The translations under genes were made by a program, and so were the position numbers. The notes below the pieces were generated by a model. That model searched no databases and was not told the origin of the DNA. It was given only the letters and a program-made list of their open reading frames with translations. From G963691835 sp963691835 (GTDB lineage Bacteria > Pseudomonadota > Alphaproteobacteria > Thalassobaculales > Thalassobaculaceae), in the NCBI GenBank assembly GCA_963691835.1, contig OY829383.1, positions 1,178,001 through 1,242,000 of the forward strand: a stretch of 64,000 nucleotides of DNA, written 5' to 3'. Each line of letters begins with the position of its first letter. Position 1 is the first letter of the stretch. Shown here in pieces: positions 42,578 to 51,583 of the stretch.

Positions 42578-44887
42578 GTGAACGACGACTCAGCTCATCG
42601 ACCTTGGCTTGATGTGGACTCCGGGGCGATCCGCAATGCCATTCCGCCCGAGGACCTTGGCGTCGCGGAAATCTTTCCGAAGGGCCGGTTCGAAGCCGGC
42701 TCGTTTGCGAGCTTCACCCTGGTCTATACCGCCGGGCCCTACGGCATCGACGATTCAGGAAGCCTGCGCGTGTGTTTCCGGTTTGCGTCGGATCAATCCG
42801 CGCCGCAGTTCACAGATCCGGAGGGAGTGAACTACTGCACGGTCGAGGCGTCGAACGGTGCTGTCCTGCAGTTGCGCTGGGATCCGAAAGCCAATGTGCG
42901 CCCTTGGGACCGGACGCTTTGGATCAAGATCGTTCAGGGGTATCTGACAGAGGGCGATACCATCACGATCCGCTTTGGCGTGACCGATCACGGCGGGCCG
43001 GGTATGCGGCTCCAGACCTTTTGCGAGGACACTTTCGAGTTCCGCGTTCTGAGTGACCCGATCGCTACCTTCAATTTCCAGCCGGTACCGGATCAGCCGA
43101 TGATCGAAATCGGACCGGGCGCGCCGGAACGCTATGTGGCTGTTCTCCCCACACGGCGCCGGCCGGGGGAGCCGTTTTCTCTTAAGCTGAAAGGCGAGGA
43201 TCGCTGGGGCAACCCCTCCGACCTTTGCGACACCACGTTCAGCCTGGTTGCCGACGGCGCGATTTTGGGGCTGCCCGAAACCGTCACACTCGCGCCGGGG
43301 GCTCGCAGTTTCGTCATCGAGGACCTCAGGGTCTCGGACACCGGCAGGGTTTCGGTAAGCCTGGTTGATGAGAACGGAACAACCGTCGCAGAGACGAACC
43401 CGCTGCTGATCGACGCGACCGACACCGTTCATTTCTGGGGCGACATGCACGGCCAGTCAGAGGAAACAATCGGGACAGGCAGTGCGGATCAGTATTTCTC
43501 GTTTGCCCGTGATCTCGCGTTTGTGGATGCCTGCGGCCACCAGGGCAACGACTTCCAGATGAGCGATGCGTTCTGGGGTGAGCTGAACCGTTTGACCGCC
43601 CTGCACGACGCACCGGGCAGATTTGTTGCCTTGCCCGGCTACGAGTGGTCGGGGAACACATCACTTGGCGGCGATAGAAACATCTACTTCCCCAATGAGA
43701 ACCGAACCATTCGCCGTTCCTCCCATGCGCTGATCGACGGTGGGGATGTGGCCGGCACAGACGCCAGAACCGCCGCGAAGTTGTTTGAAGACTTTGCCGA
43801 AGCGGGTGAATGGGACGTGGTGATGTACGCCCACTGCGGCGGCCGGTATGCGGATATCGAGGTGGCCCATGATGGCCGGTTCGAGCGCTCCGTCGAAGTC
43901 CATTCCTCTTGGGGAACGTTCGAGTGGTTGCTGCACGACGCGTTTCGGCTTGGTTACCGTGTCGGCGTCGTCGCCAATTCGGACGGACACAAGGGCCGGC
44001 CAGGCGCCAGTTTCCCAGGTGCCGGAAAGTTCGGCGCGATCGGCGGGCTTACCTGCTTCAGGACCAAAGAGCTCGACCGCGATCATCTCCTCGATTGCAT
44101 GCGCAAACGTCACCACTACGGCACCACGGGTGGTCAGTACGGCCGCATGGTCATCGATCTGGATGCGCAGTTCGACAAACCGGCGACCGTCTACCACGAC
44201 GATCCGGCGGTGTTTGAGAACGCGGTCGGGACCAAAGCGCAATCGGCGGACATGGGCGACATCGTGCATCTGCCGAACGGCGGCATGGAGCTGTCGGTCT
44301 CCGCCGAGACCACATCGCCGATCGAGCGTATCGAGATCTACAACGGCAAAGAGTTGATCGAGACCAGACGACCCTATCATCCGGCCGATGTCGGTGCCCG
44401 GATACGGATACTCTGGGAAGGTGCGGAGTATCGCGGCCGGTTCCGGGAGGTGATTTGGGACGGCAGCGCCGAGGTCACCGGAAACACGATCGTCGGCGCG
44501 GAGCCGGTCAATTTCCTGAACCGTGACAAGGTCCTACGCCAAGAGGGCAACACCCTATCTTGGAAAGCGCTCACAACCGGCAACTTCGGCGGTGTGGACA
44601 TCCGCCTGCAGGATGCCGACAGCGGCAGGATCACGTTCGAAACACCGCTCGTGCAGTTTGATCTCGCCGTCTCGGACTTCACAGCAGACGACCTGATGTT
44701 CGACCAGTCCGACCGTCTTCCCCGCTTTGTGAAGGTGTACAGACTTCCCGAGACCCTTGAGACAAGATCCATGCGGTTTTCAACCCGGATTGATCTCAAG
44801 GACGTTGGCGACAATCCGATCTACATCCGGCTCACTCAGGAAGACGGGACCCGGGCCTGGACCAGTCCGATCTACGTTTATCGGTAA
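42578..44887 (+). CDS. DUF3604 / PHP-like metallohydrolase
   Basis: 769 residues, no signal peptide. The N-terminal part (about 1-280) looks beta-rich (immunoglobulin-like). The core begins at VHFWGDMHGQSEET with Asp289 and His291, continues with DACGHQGNDFQM, and has VVANSDGHKGRPG with Asp469 and His471, the arrangement of DUF3604 proteins, which are related to the PHP phosphoesterase fold. The function of the family is not established; a phosphodiesterase or other metal-dependent hydrolase is likely. It is monocistronic and convergent with the CobW gene. Confidence 0.82.
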   Translation: MNDDSAHRPWLDVDSGAIRNAIPPEDLGVAEIFPKGRFEAGSFASFTLVYTAGPYGIDDSGSLRVCFRFASDQSAPQFTDPEGVNYCTVEASNGAVLQLRWDPKANVRPWDRTLWIKIVQGYLTEGDTITIRFGVTDHGGPGMRLQTFCEDTFEFRVLSDPIATFNFQPVPDQPMIEIGPGAPERYVAVLPTRRRPGEPFSLKLKGEDRWGNPSDLCDTTFSLVADGAILGLPETVTLAPGARSFVIEDLRVSDTGRVSVSLVDENGTTVAETNPLLIDATDTVHFWGDMHGQSEETIGTGSADQYFSFARDLAFVDACGHQGNDFQMSDAFWGELNRLTALHDAPGRFVALPGYEWSGNTSLGGDRNIYFPNENRTIRRSSHALIDGGDVAGTDARTAAKLFEDFAEAGEWDVVMYAHCGGRYADIEVAHDGRFERSVEVHSSWGTFEWLLHDAFRLGYRVGVVANSDGHKGRPGASFPGAGKFGAIGGLTCFRTKELDRDHLLDCMRKRHHYGTTGGQYGRMVIDLDAQFDKPATVYHDDPAVFENAVGTKAQSADMGDIVHLPNGGMELSVSAETTSPIERIEIYNGKELIETRRPYHPADVGARIRILWEGAEYRGRFREVIWDGSAEVTGNTIVGAEPVNFLNRDKVLRQEGNTLSWKALTTGNFGGVDIRLQDADSGRITFETPLVQFDLAVSDFTADDLMFDQSDRLPRFVKVYRLPETLETRSMRFSTRIDLKDVGDNPIYIRLTQEDGTRAWTSPIYVYR

Positions 44888-44934
44888 TCGGACCCTCTGG
44901 GCCTCGTCGGGCGAGAGGCGGACAGGCGTCAACT

Positions 44935-44958
44935 GGTCAGGCGGTCAGGCGGTCAGGC
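44935..44958. repeat. Three tandem copies of an 8-bp unit at the cobW 3' end
   Basis: GGTCAGGC is repeated three times without interruption. The stop codon of the CobW-family gene lies in the second copy, so a change in copy number would alter only the last residues or the 3' end. Probably a chance or slippage repeat. Confidence 0.6.
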
Positions 44959-45901
44959 GGCGTCCGCCCAGATCGGCTGCCAGACTGTCCAGATCCAGAT
45001 CCAATTTGCTGGTGATGATGACCATCTTGCCAACATTCCCGACACCAGCGCGGGCTCTGCGGACCTCTGGCCTGCGGGCAACCGTCTGCACGGCATAGAT
45101 CTCACCGTCCGTGCCGACGACGTGACCTTTCGAACGCAGCAGACCCTTGTCTTGGTCCGCAAGTGCGGTCGCAAGCCTCGCCGGATCAACACCCGGTTCA
45201 AACTCAATCACCGCGGACACGTAGGCGGGATGGTCTTGGAACTGAATACGGCCGGTCTCGTCTCGGTCCCCCATCTGGCGTCCGGCTAAGCCATTGTCGA
45301 TGAGCAGGCTGAGAGGGAGTTCCGATCGGCGCGTCGGCAGGAGGGCGGCGTTCTGAAACTCAGTCTTCAGCCAGAACTCGGTTTCCGCGAGCGCTTCGGA
45401 CGTCGGCAAATCACACTTGTTGAGAAGAATCAGGTCGGCACTCGATAGCTGGCGGGAGATCGTGTCAGCGAAATAGGTTTCCACACTGCGCCGCCGAACG
45501 GTCTCGGCATCCGCAAGGACGATCACACTGTCCATTTCGAAGTCAGCGACAAGTGTCACGGACTCGGCGATTGAGCCCGGAAGTGATACGCCAGACGCTT
45601 CGATCAGCAGATGGTCAGGGCGGGGATCAAAGTCCCTTATGGTCCTCAAAGCGGCGATCAGATCACTGCCGAAAGAACAGCAGACACAGCCACCCGCGAT
45701 GTTGATGACGTTGTCGTCCTGGCTTTCGATCAGATCCGCGTCAATTGGAAGGTCGCCAAAGTCATTGACCAAAACTGCCAGGCGCAGACCGTTTGCCTGA
45801 CGCAGCAACTGGTTCACCAGCGTCGTCTTTCCCGCGCCCAGATAGCCACCGACAACGGTGGCTGGGATGGCAGGCTGGTTGGAGGATCCCGGAATGTTCA
45901 T
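44945..45901 (-). CDS. CobW/COG0523-family GTP-dependent metallochaperone
   Basis: 318 residues from ATG 45901, overlapping the amidohydrolase stop by 4 bp. G3E GTPase: Walker A GGYLGAGKTT (18-27), the metal-binding CxCC (Cys72-Cys75 in GGCVCC), Walker B-like DHLLIEASG, and the guanine-specificity NKCD (161-164). Such proteins insert Zn, Co or Fe into client enzymes. Its position at the end of the amidohydrolase and peptide-transport operon suggests that the YtcJ-like amidohydrolase is the client. A cobalamin role is not supported. Confidence 0.9.
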   Translation of the reverse strand: MNIPGSSNQPAIPATVVGGYLGAGKTTLVNQLLRQANGLRLAVLVNDFGDLPIDADLIESQDDNVINIAGGCVCCSFGSDLIAALRTIRDFDPRPDHLLIEASGVSLPGSIAESVTLVADFEMDSVIVLADAETVRRRSVETYFADTISRQLSSADLILLNKCDLPTSEALAETEFWLKTEFQNAALLPTRRSELPLSLLIDNGLAGRQMGDRDETGRIQFQDHPAYVSAVIEFEPGVDPARLATALADQDKGLLRSKGHVVGTDGEIYAVQTVARRPEVRRARAGVGNVGKMVIITSKLDLDLDSLAADLGGRRLTA

Positions 45902-47613
45902 ATCGTTTCTGCCGGAAAGACCCGGCCCCCTTGAACAACGCCCCAAACCCTGACGTCCTTGAGGTTCTCTGCCCCGATCTCCATCGGGTCATCCTCCAGA
46001 ACAGCCATATCGGCTTTCTTGCCGCACTCGATTGATCCGATCTCTGAGTCGAGCTTCATGGTGTAGGCCGCACCGATCGTGATCGCGAACAGCGCTTCGT
46101 TGACGTCAATGCGCTCCTGCTCACCCAGGACCTGGCCACTGGCGGTCTGCCGGTTCACGGCACACCAGGCCGTGAAAAACGGTCCGAGCGGGGTGACCGG
46201 CGCATCGGAGTGGATGGCCAGAGGCACCCCTTCCCTGAGCGCGGTACGGCAAGCGTTCATCCGGCGCGCGCGTTCGGGCCCCACGGTCTTCACCGGGTGT
46301 TTGTCGCCGTAGTAGTAGAGATGGTTCGAGAAGACGTTGACGCAGAGACCGAGTTTTTTCATGCGGCGATACTGCGCGGCGTCCGCCATCTGGGTGTGCT
46401 GAAGCGTGAAGCGATGATCGGGGTGCGGATGCTTTCGCAGCGCCTGCTCCATCATGTCCAAAGCCAGTTGCGTTGCTTCATCACCATTGTTGTGGGTGTG
46501 GACCTGGACGTCACGCTCCAGAGCCGCTTCATAAAGCCCCAGCAACTGTTCCGGCGACACGTACCACAAACCGTTGGGTGCGCCGTTGAAGTGTCCGGGC
46601 CAGCGCATTCTCGAGGTGAAGCCCTGGATCGACCCGTCGGCGACCACTTTCACAATCCCGAGGCGTAAGCGGTCCGAGCTCCGTTGCTTAAGCTCGATCG
46701 CCCTCTCCACCATGTCCGCCGGCGTCATTCCGAAGAAACGACGAAGCGAGACGACCCGTACCGGGAAACCAGTCTCGCCTGTTACCCGCAGCATCATCTG
46801 AACCGCGTCGTCGGGCAGCGGATTGGCCAAGTCGGCGGCGGTCGTGACCCCGGTTCGCACGCACAGCCGGGCAAACTCCTTCAACCCTTGCTCATCGCAG
46901 GCAAGGACTTCCCGATCGAAGTCGACGTACTCGTTCGCCATCATCATGGCATCGGGGCCTTTCAGTTCGCCGGTCGGCAAACCGTCAGGCCCCAGGGGAA
47001 CGCCGGAATGATTGATCCCCGGCCTCAGCATTCCAGCCAGCTCAAGCGCTTTGGTGTTCACATTCATGATGTGGCCGCTTGCGTGCAGAATGCCGATCGG
47101 CCGGACCGTCGACACGGAATCGAGAGACTCGCGCGAGATACGCGCATCGCCGAAGTAGAGGGGATCAAGCGCCCAACCTGCGATCGGTGCGTCGCCGTCC
47201 TTCAGCTCTTTGTCGCGGGCCGACAGGCGCTCCAGGACGTCGTCCAGTGTCTTCAGGCCCGGCCAAACCACACCGCCCGGATCCATGCGGTCGAAGTAGC
47301 CGCAATAGACAAACCGCCAGAAAACGCCCTCCATGATGTGGCTGTGCCCTTCGACCAGGCCCGGCATCAGGACCTTGTCGGCAAAGCGCTCATCCAGGTC
47401 GAACTCTCCCCAACCGCGGAGGTCATCCAAGCTACCCGCACCGAGGAACCGGTCCCTCTGAACCGCCACGACATCAGCCTCCGGGTTGGACGGGTTCATG
47501 GTCAGAACACGGCGCGCCCGGTAGATGGTCATCTTGTCGCTGTTTGGTGTCATCGGTTGGTGTTCCGTCTGGACCGAGGGCTTGAAACCGTGTCTTCCCT
47601 GGATCGTGCGCAT
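45898..47613 (-). CDS. YtcJ-like amidohydrolase (amidohydro_3 family)
   Basis: 571 residues. ATG 47613 is right after the preceding stop; ATG 47553 (MTPNSDK) is an alternative that drops 20 non-family residues. Metal-binding His90 and His92 in LVEGHSHIMEG, a middle ADGSIQGFTSRM, VHTHNNGDEA, HTQMADA, HSDAPVTP with catalytic Asp, and a C-terminal beta domain (GKKADMAVLEDDP) are typical. It hydrolyses a C-N bond of an unknown amide or cyclic compound, probably a substrate delivered by the co-encoded ABC transporter. CobW-dependent metal loading is suggested by the next gene. Confidence 0.9.
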   Translation of the reverse strand: MRTIQGRHGFKPSVQTEHQPMTPNSDKMTIYRARRVLTMNPSNPEADVVAVQRDRFLGAGSLDDLRGWGEFDLDERFADKVLMPGLVEGHSHIMEGVFWRFVYCGYFDRMDPGGVVWPGLKTLDDVLERLSARDKELKDGDAPIAGWALDPLYFGDARISRESLDSVSTVRPIGILHASGHIMNVNTKALELAGMLRPGINHSGVPLGPDGLPTGELKGPDAMMMANEYVDFDREVLACDEQGLKEFARLCVRTGVTTAADLANPLPDDAVQMMLRVTGETGFPVRVVSLRRFFGMTPADMVERAIELKQRSSDRLRLGIVKVVADGSIQGFTSRMRWPGHFNGAPNGLWYVSPEQLLGLYEAALERDVQVHTHNNGDEATQLALDMMEQALRKHPHPDHRFTLQHTQMADAAQYRRMKKLGLCVNVFSNHLYYYGDKHPVKTVGPERARRMNACRTALREGVPLAIHSDAPVTPLGPFFTAWCAVNRQTASGQVLGEQERIDVNEALFAITIGAAYTMKLDSEIGSIECGKKADMAVLEDDPMEIGAENLKDVRVWGVVQGGRVFPAETI

Positions 47614-48624
47614 TCAAAGCTTTTCATGGGGCGGGACGCCGTTCTCATCAATCAAGTGGCACGCAGCCCGGTGCCCGTCGCCCACGTCCTTGAGGACGGG
47701 GGCTTCGCGATGGCACTGCTCTTCCGCAAAAGGGCAGCGACCGGCAAACCGGCACCCGGGGGGAAGGTCGATCGGTGATGGGGGATCGCCCTCAAGCTTG
47801 ACGCGCCGGGACTGCCTGTCGTGTTTCAGGTCCGTCGACGGAACCGCTGAAATCAACGCCCAGGTGTAGGGATGCCGCGGCCTCTGAAACAGCGACCGGC
47901 GGTCGGCCTGCTCCACAAACTGGCCAAGGTACATCACTGCAATCTCGTCACAGATATGCTGAACAACACCCAGATCATGAGAGATGAACAGGTAGGTTAG
48001 GCCAAACTCCGCCTGCAAGCGGCTGAGGAGGTTTAGAATCTGGGCCTGGATCGCAACATCCAGGGCTGAGACTGGCTCGTCGCAGACAACAAGATCCGGT
48101 CGGCTTGCCAATGCTCGTGCCACACCGATCCGCTGGCGTTGCCCGCCAGAGAACTGATGTGGGAACAGTGCGATCTGCTCTGACCGCAGCCCCACCTTCT
48201 CGAACAGCTCTACGACGGCGTCATCCCGCTCCAAAGGATCGCCGACCTCCATCAGGTCCATGGGTTCGCGCACGATGGCCCCGGCCCTCATGCGCGGATT
48301 GAGGGACGAATAGGGATCCTGGAATATGATCTGGATCTTTCTGCGCAGGGCCCTCAGGTCCTTGCCCACGACGCGGCCGAGATCATGCCCATCCAGGATG
48401 ACATCGCCGGCGGAGATGGGGGCGAGGCGCATCACCGCCAAGGCAGCGGTCGTCTTGCCCGACCCGGACTCCCCCACCACGCCAAAGGTGGACCCCCGAG
48501 GGATTGAGAAGTCGACGCCGTCGACAGCATGGACGAATGAAGGCGGCTGGAACCAACCAGCCTTGGGCAAGGGATAGTGGACCTTGAGGCCCTCGACCCT
48601 CAGCAGGATGTCTCCTCCGCTCAT
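47614..48624 (-). CDS. Peptide/nickel-type ABC transporter ATPase (OppF/DppF)
   Basis: 336 residues from ATG 48624, overlapping the DppD-like gene by 4 bp. Walker A GESGSGKTT, signature FSGGQRQRIGVARALA, Walker B VCDEPVSALD, switch His in SHDLG, and the C-terminal oligopeptide-type Cys cluster extension (CRFAGRCPFAEEQC), which in homologues holds an Fe-S cluster. Energises import by the DppB/DppC-like permeases. The amidohydrolase start directly abuts its stop. Confidence 0.93.
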   Translation of the reverse strand: MSGGDILLRVEGLKVHYPLPKAGWFQPPSFVHAVDGVDFSIPRGSTFGVVGESGSGKTTAALAVMRLAPISAGDVILDGHDLGRVVGKDLRALRRKIQIIFQDPYSSLNPRMRAGAIVREPMDLMEVGDPLERDDAVVELFEKVGLRSEQIALFPHQFSGGQRQRIGVARALASRPDLVVCDEPVSALDVAIQAQILNLLSRLQAEFGLTYLFISHDLGVVQHICDEIAVMYLGQFVEQADRRSLFQRPRHPYTWALISAVPSTDLKHDRQSRRVKLEGDPPSPIDLPPGCRFAGRCPFAEEQCHREAPVLKDVGDGHRAACHLIDENGVPPHEKL

Positions 48625-49616
48625 GTCGAGGCCCCGGCTTCGGCGAGCCAGCACCCGGCGATGTGATTGGGGCCAACCTCAAAGTTCGACGGCTTTTCAC
48701 TGACACACCGTGCCATCCGGTTTCCGCAGCGCGGCTCAAACGCGCAACCCTTACCCAGGTCCGTCAGCGGCGGGACCACACCGGGAATCTCAAGCAAGGT
48801 CGGCCGCTGTATTGGCGGATCTGGAACCAAATGCGGAACGCAAGAAATCAATCCGCGGGTATAGGGATGATGCGGATCCTCCAGAATGTCAGACACAGAG
48901 CCAGATTCGATGATCCTGCCCGCATACATGACGGCAACCCGGTCCGCCATCTCCGCGATGGCGCCCATGTCATGGGTGATGAGGATGATGGTCGTGCCCG
49001 TGTTCTCCTGTAGCTCTTTCAGAAGGTCGAAGACCTGAGCCTGAACCGTCACGTCCAGTGCCGTGGTTGGCTCGTCGGCTATCAGGACCTGCGGCCGGCA
49101 GGCCAGAGCCATCGCAATCATCACCCGTTGACGCATGCCGCCGGAGAGCTGATGCGGATACTCCCGGACCCGTTGTTCGGGAGCCGGAATTTTGACGGCC
49201 CGGAGCATCTCGGTCGCCCGATCCATGGCGTCCCGCCGGGACAGGCCTTCATGCTCGATGACGGTTTCCGCAATCTGGTCCCCCACAGAGAAAACCGGAT
49301 TGAGTGATGTCATCGGCTCCTGAAAGATCATCGAGATCTCGTTGCCGCGGACCGCACGCATGCGCCGCTCGCCCACTTGCAGAAGATCTTCGCCTTTGAG
49401 CTTTATGCTTCCGGCGGCAATCCTGCCCGGTGGCTGGGGAACCAGACCCATGATGGACAGGGCCGTCATGGACTTTCCGCACCCAGACTCTCCAACAATG
49501 CCCAGGGTCTCTCCGGCGCCAAGGCTGAAGTCGATGCCGTCGAGAACCCGGGCCACCCCGCGGCGGGTCCTGAACTCCACCTGCAGGTCGCTCACATCCA
49601 GAAGCGGCGTTGTCAT
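48621..49616 (-). CDS. Peptide/nickel-type ABC transporter ATPase (OppD/DppD)
   Basis: 331 residues from ATG 49616, 2 bp after the DppC-like stop (frame to 49727 lies inside that gene). Walker A GESGCGKSMTALS, signature LSGGMRQRVMIAMALA, Walker B IADEPTTALD, His in THDMG, and the C-terminal Cys-rich tail (KGCAFEPRCGNRMARC). Partner of the following OppF-type ATPase. Confidence 0.93.
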   Translation of the reverse strand: MTTPLLDVSDLQVEFRTRRGVARVLDGIDFSLGAGETLGIVGESGCGKSMTALSIMGLVPQPPGRIAAGSIKLKGEDLLQVGERRMRAVRGNEISMIFQEPMTSLNPVFSVGDQIAETVIEHEGLSRRDAMDRATEMLRAVKIPAPEQRVREYPHQLSGGMRQRVMIAMALACRPQVLIADEPTTALDVTVQAQVFDLLKELQENTGTTIILITHDMGAIAEMADRVAVMYAGRIIESGSVSDILEDPHHPYTRGLISCVPHLVPDPPIQRPTLLEIPGVVPPLTDLGKGCAFEPRCGNRMARCVSEKPSNFEVGPNHIAGCWLAEAGAST

Positions 49617-49618
49617 CC

Positions 49619-50473
49619 TCAACGCTCCCGGAGTTTGGGATTGAAGGCGTCGTTGAGCCCGTCGCCGATCAGATTGATGGTGAGCACCGTGACGAAGATC
49701 GCGAGGCCCGGGAAAATGACCGTCCACGGCGCTTCCAGGAGATAGTCACGGTTGTCTCCCATGATCTTTCCCCAGCTCATGACGTTCGGATCGCTGAGAC
49801 CGAGAAAACTCAACGCGGCCTCGAACAGGATCGCGGCGCCGACCGTCAGGGCTGCCGTCACAATGAGTGGCGGGAGGGCGTTTGGCAGTATGATCCGCCA
49901 TATGATGCGGCCGTCGCTGCTACCAATTGACCGGGCCGCTTTGACGTACTCCAGCTCGCGAATTCGCATGAATTCCGCCCGGGCGAGACGAGCGACCCCG
50001 GTCCAACTGACGACACCGATGGCAAAGACGACCGTCTCGAGTGTCGGCGAGAAGAGGGCGACGAGCACCATGGAGAGGAGCAACGGCGGCAGGACCTGAA
50101 AGAACTCGGTCACCCGCATCAGCATCTCATCGACCCAACCTCGGTAGTATCCGGCGAGCGAGCCGACAAGCAAGCCAATCACAAGCGTAATGGTCGCAGC
50201 CGCCCCGCCGACCGCAAGGCTGGTCCGGGCGCCAAACAGGATCTGGTTCGCCATCGACCGGCCGAGATTGTCGGTTCCCAACAGGAAGCCCTCCTGCCCT
50301 GGCGGGGTTATGGGCGCCCAGACAATCTCGAAGGGATCAACATCCAGAAACAGGGGAACGAAGACCGCGGAGATGATGATGATGAAGAAAACGACAGACG
50401 CGACGACGGCGGCCATGTTGCGCAAGTACATTCGCAGAAATTCAACGCTCGGGCGTTCGACTTTGACCTTCAT
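49619..50473 (-). CDS. Peptide-type ABC transporter permease (DppC)
   Basis: 284 residues. N-terminal TM (about 20-42), then the DppC signature GTDNLGRSMANQILFGARTS at about 66-85 and five more membrane segments; the EAA loop EYVKAARSIGSSDGRIIWRI contacts the ATPases. It forms the inner-membrane pore with the DppB-type protein. Confidence 0.92.
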   Translation of the reverse strand: MKVKVERPSVEFLRMYLRNMAAVVASVVFFIIIISAVFVPLFLDVDPFEIVWAPITPPGQEGFLLGTDNLGRSMANQILFGARTSLAVGGAAATITLVIGLLVGSLAGYYRGWVDEMLMRVTEFFQVLPPLLLSMVLVALFSPTLETVVFAIGVVSWTGVARLARAEFMRIRELEYVKAARSIGSSDGRIIWRIILPNALPPLIVTAALTVGAAILFEAALSFLGLSDPNVMSWGKIMGDNRDYLLEAPWTVIFPGLAIFVTVLTINLIGDGLNDAFNPKLRER

Positions 50474-50527
50474 CTGGCGTCCCTGATGTGACCCACCGAG
50501 GGGAAACGGTGTTCCACCGTCCGTCCC

Positions 50528-51511
50528 CTAGGCATTTCGAGCTGACCGGATCCTTGGGTCGACGATGCGACAAACCAGATCCGTCAGAAGATTGAAGACA
50601 ATGACGACCAGAGCCGAGAAAAACAGGATGCCCATGATCGTCGGCGTGTCAGCGCGCAGAATGGCATCGAGCGCCAAGGTCCCGAGACCGGGCCAGTTGA
50701 ACACGGTTTCGATGACCACAGCCCCTGAGAAAATGTAAGAGAACTGCAGACCCGCTATCGTAATGACCGGGATCACGGCGTTGCGCAGTCCGTGCTTGTA
50801 GATGACCTTGCGCTGGGACAGCCCCTTGGCTTTCGCCGTTCGAATGTAGTCGGACCCGAGGATGTCCATCATGCTGGCACGCGCCAACCGGCTGTATTGC
50901 GCGATGTAGATCGACGCCAGGGAGAACGCTGGTAAGACGAGATGGTGCGCCACCTCCAGATACCACTCGATCGTGCCTTCCGGTGTCGTGGGCCGCACCA
51001 TTCCTGTCAACGGCAGCAGGTCCAGGATCGACACGAACAGCACCATCAACATGAAGGCGGTCCAGAACACGGGAGCGGAGAAGCCGACGAGTGCCAGAAC
51101 GGTCACCAGATGGCTGAAGAGACCGTTCGGGTTTTGCGCCGCGATGACACCCAGCAAGGTGCCCGTGACAATGGCGATCAGTAGGGCGGTCGTGACGAGC
51201 AGAAGGGTCGGTCCGACCCGGTCCAGGATCAAGTCGACCACGGGCACATTGAAGTAGTACGACGTGCCGAGGTCCCCTTGCATGACGCGGGCGACATAGC
51301 TGAACAACTGCTCGTGAAACGGCCGGTCAAGCCCGTAGCTTCGTCGGATCTCCTCCATCAGTTCCGGACTGGCGCCGCCGGCTTCGCCGGCAATCGTTTC
51401 GGCAATGTCACCCGGTACGAGGTTCAGCAGTATGAAGTTGAAGACGATGACTGCGATCAGAAGAAAAATCGCATAACCAATGCGTTGGGCAATGACGGAG
51501 AAGAGCTTCAT
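50528..51511 (-). CDS. Peptide-type ABC transporter permease (DppB)
   Basis: 327 residues with six predicted TM segments. N-terminal FNFILLNLVPGDIAE, then a long loop after the first TM, and the EAA motif DYIRTAKAKGLSQRKVIYKH. It is 54 bp upstream of the DppC-type gene and 72 bp after the solute-binding protein gene in the same operon. Confidence 0.92.
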   Translation of the reverse strand: MKLFSVIAQRIGYAIFLLIAVIVFNFILLNLVPGDIAETIAGEAGGASPELMEEIRRSYGLDRPFHEQLFSYVARVMQGDLGTSYYFNVPVVDLILDRVGPTLLLVTTALLIAIVTGTLLGVIAAQNPNGLFSHLVTVLALVGFSAPVFWTAFMLMVLFVSILDLLPLTGMVRPTTPEGTIEWYLEVAHHLVLPAFSLASIYIAQYSRLARASMMDILGSDYIRTAKAKGLSQRKVIYKHGLRNAVIPVITIAGLQFSYIFSGAVVIETVFNWPGLGTLALDAILRADTPTIMGILFFSALVVIVFNLLTDLVCRIVDPRIRSARNA

Positions 51512-51583
51512 AACTTTTGCTCTGAATAATGGGATCCCGGCGACGCATGGGGGCGTCTGCCGGGATCCCGGGTTCTAGGCCAG

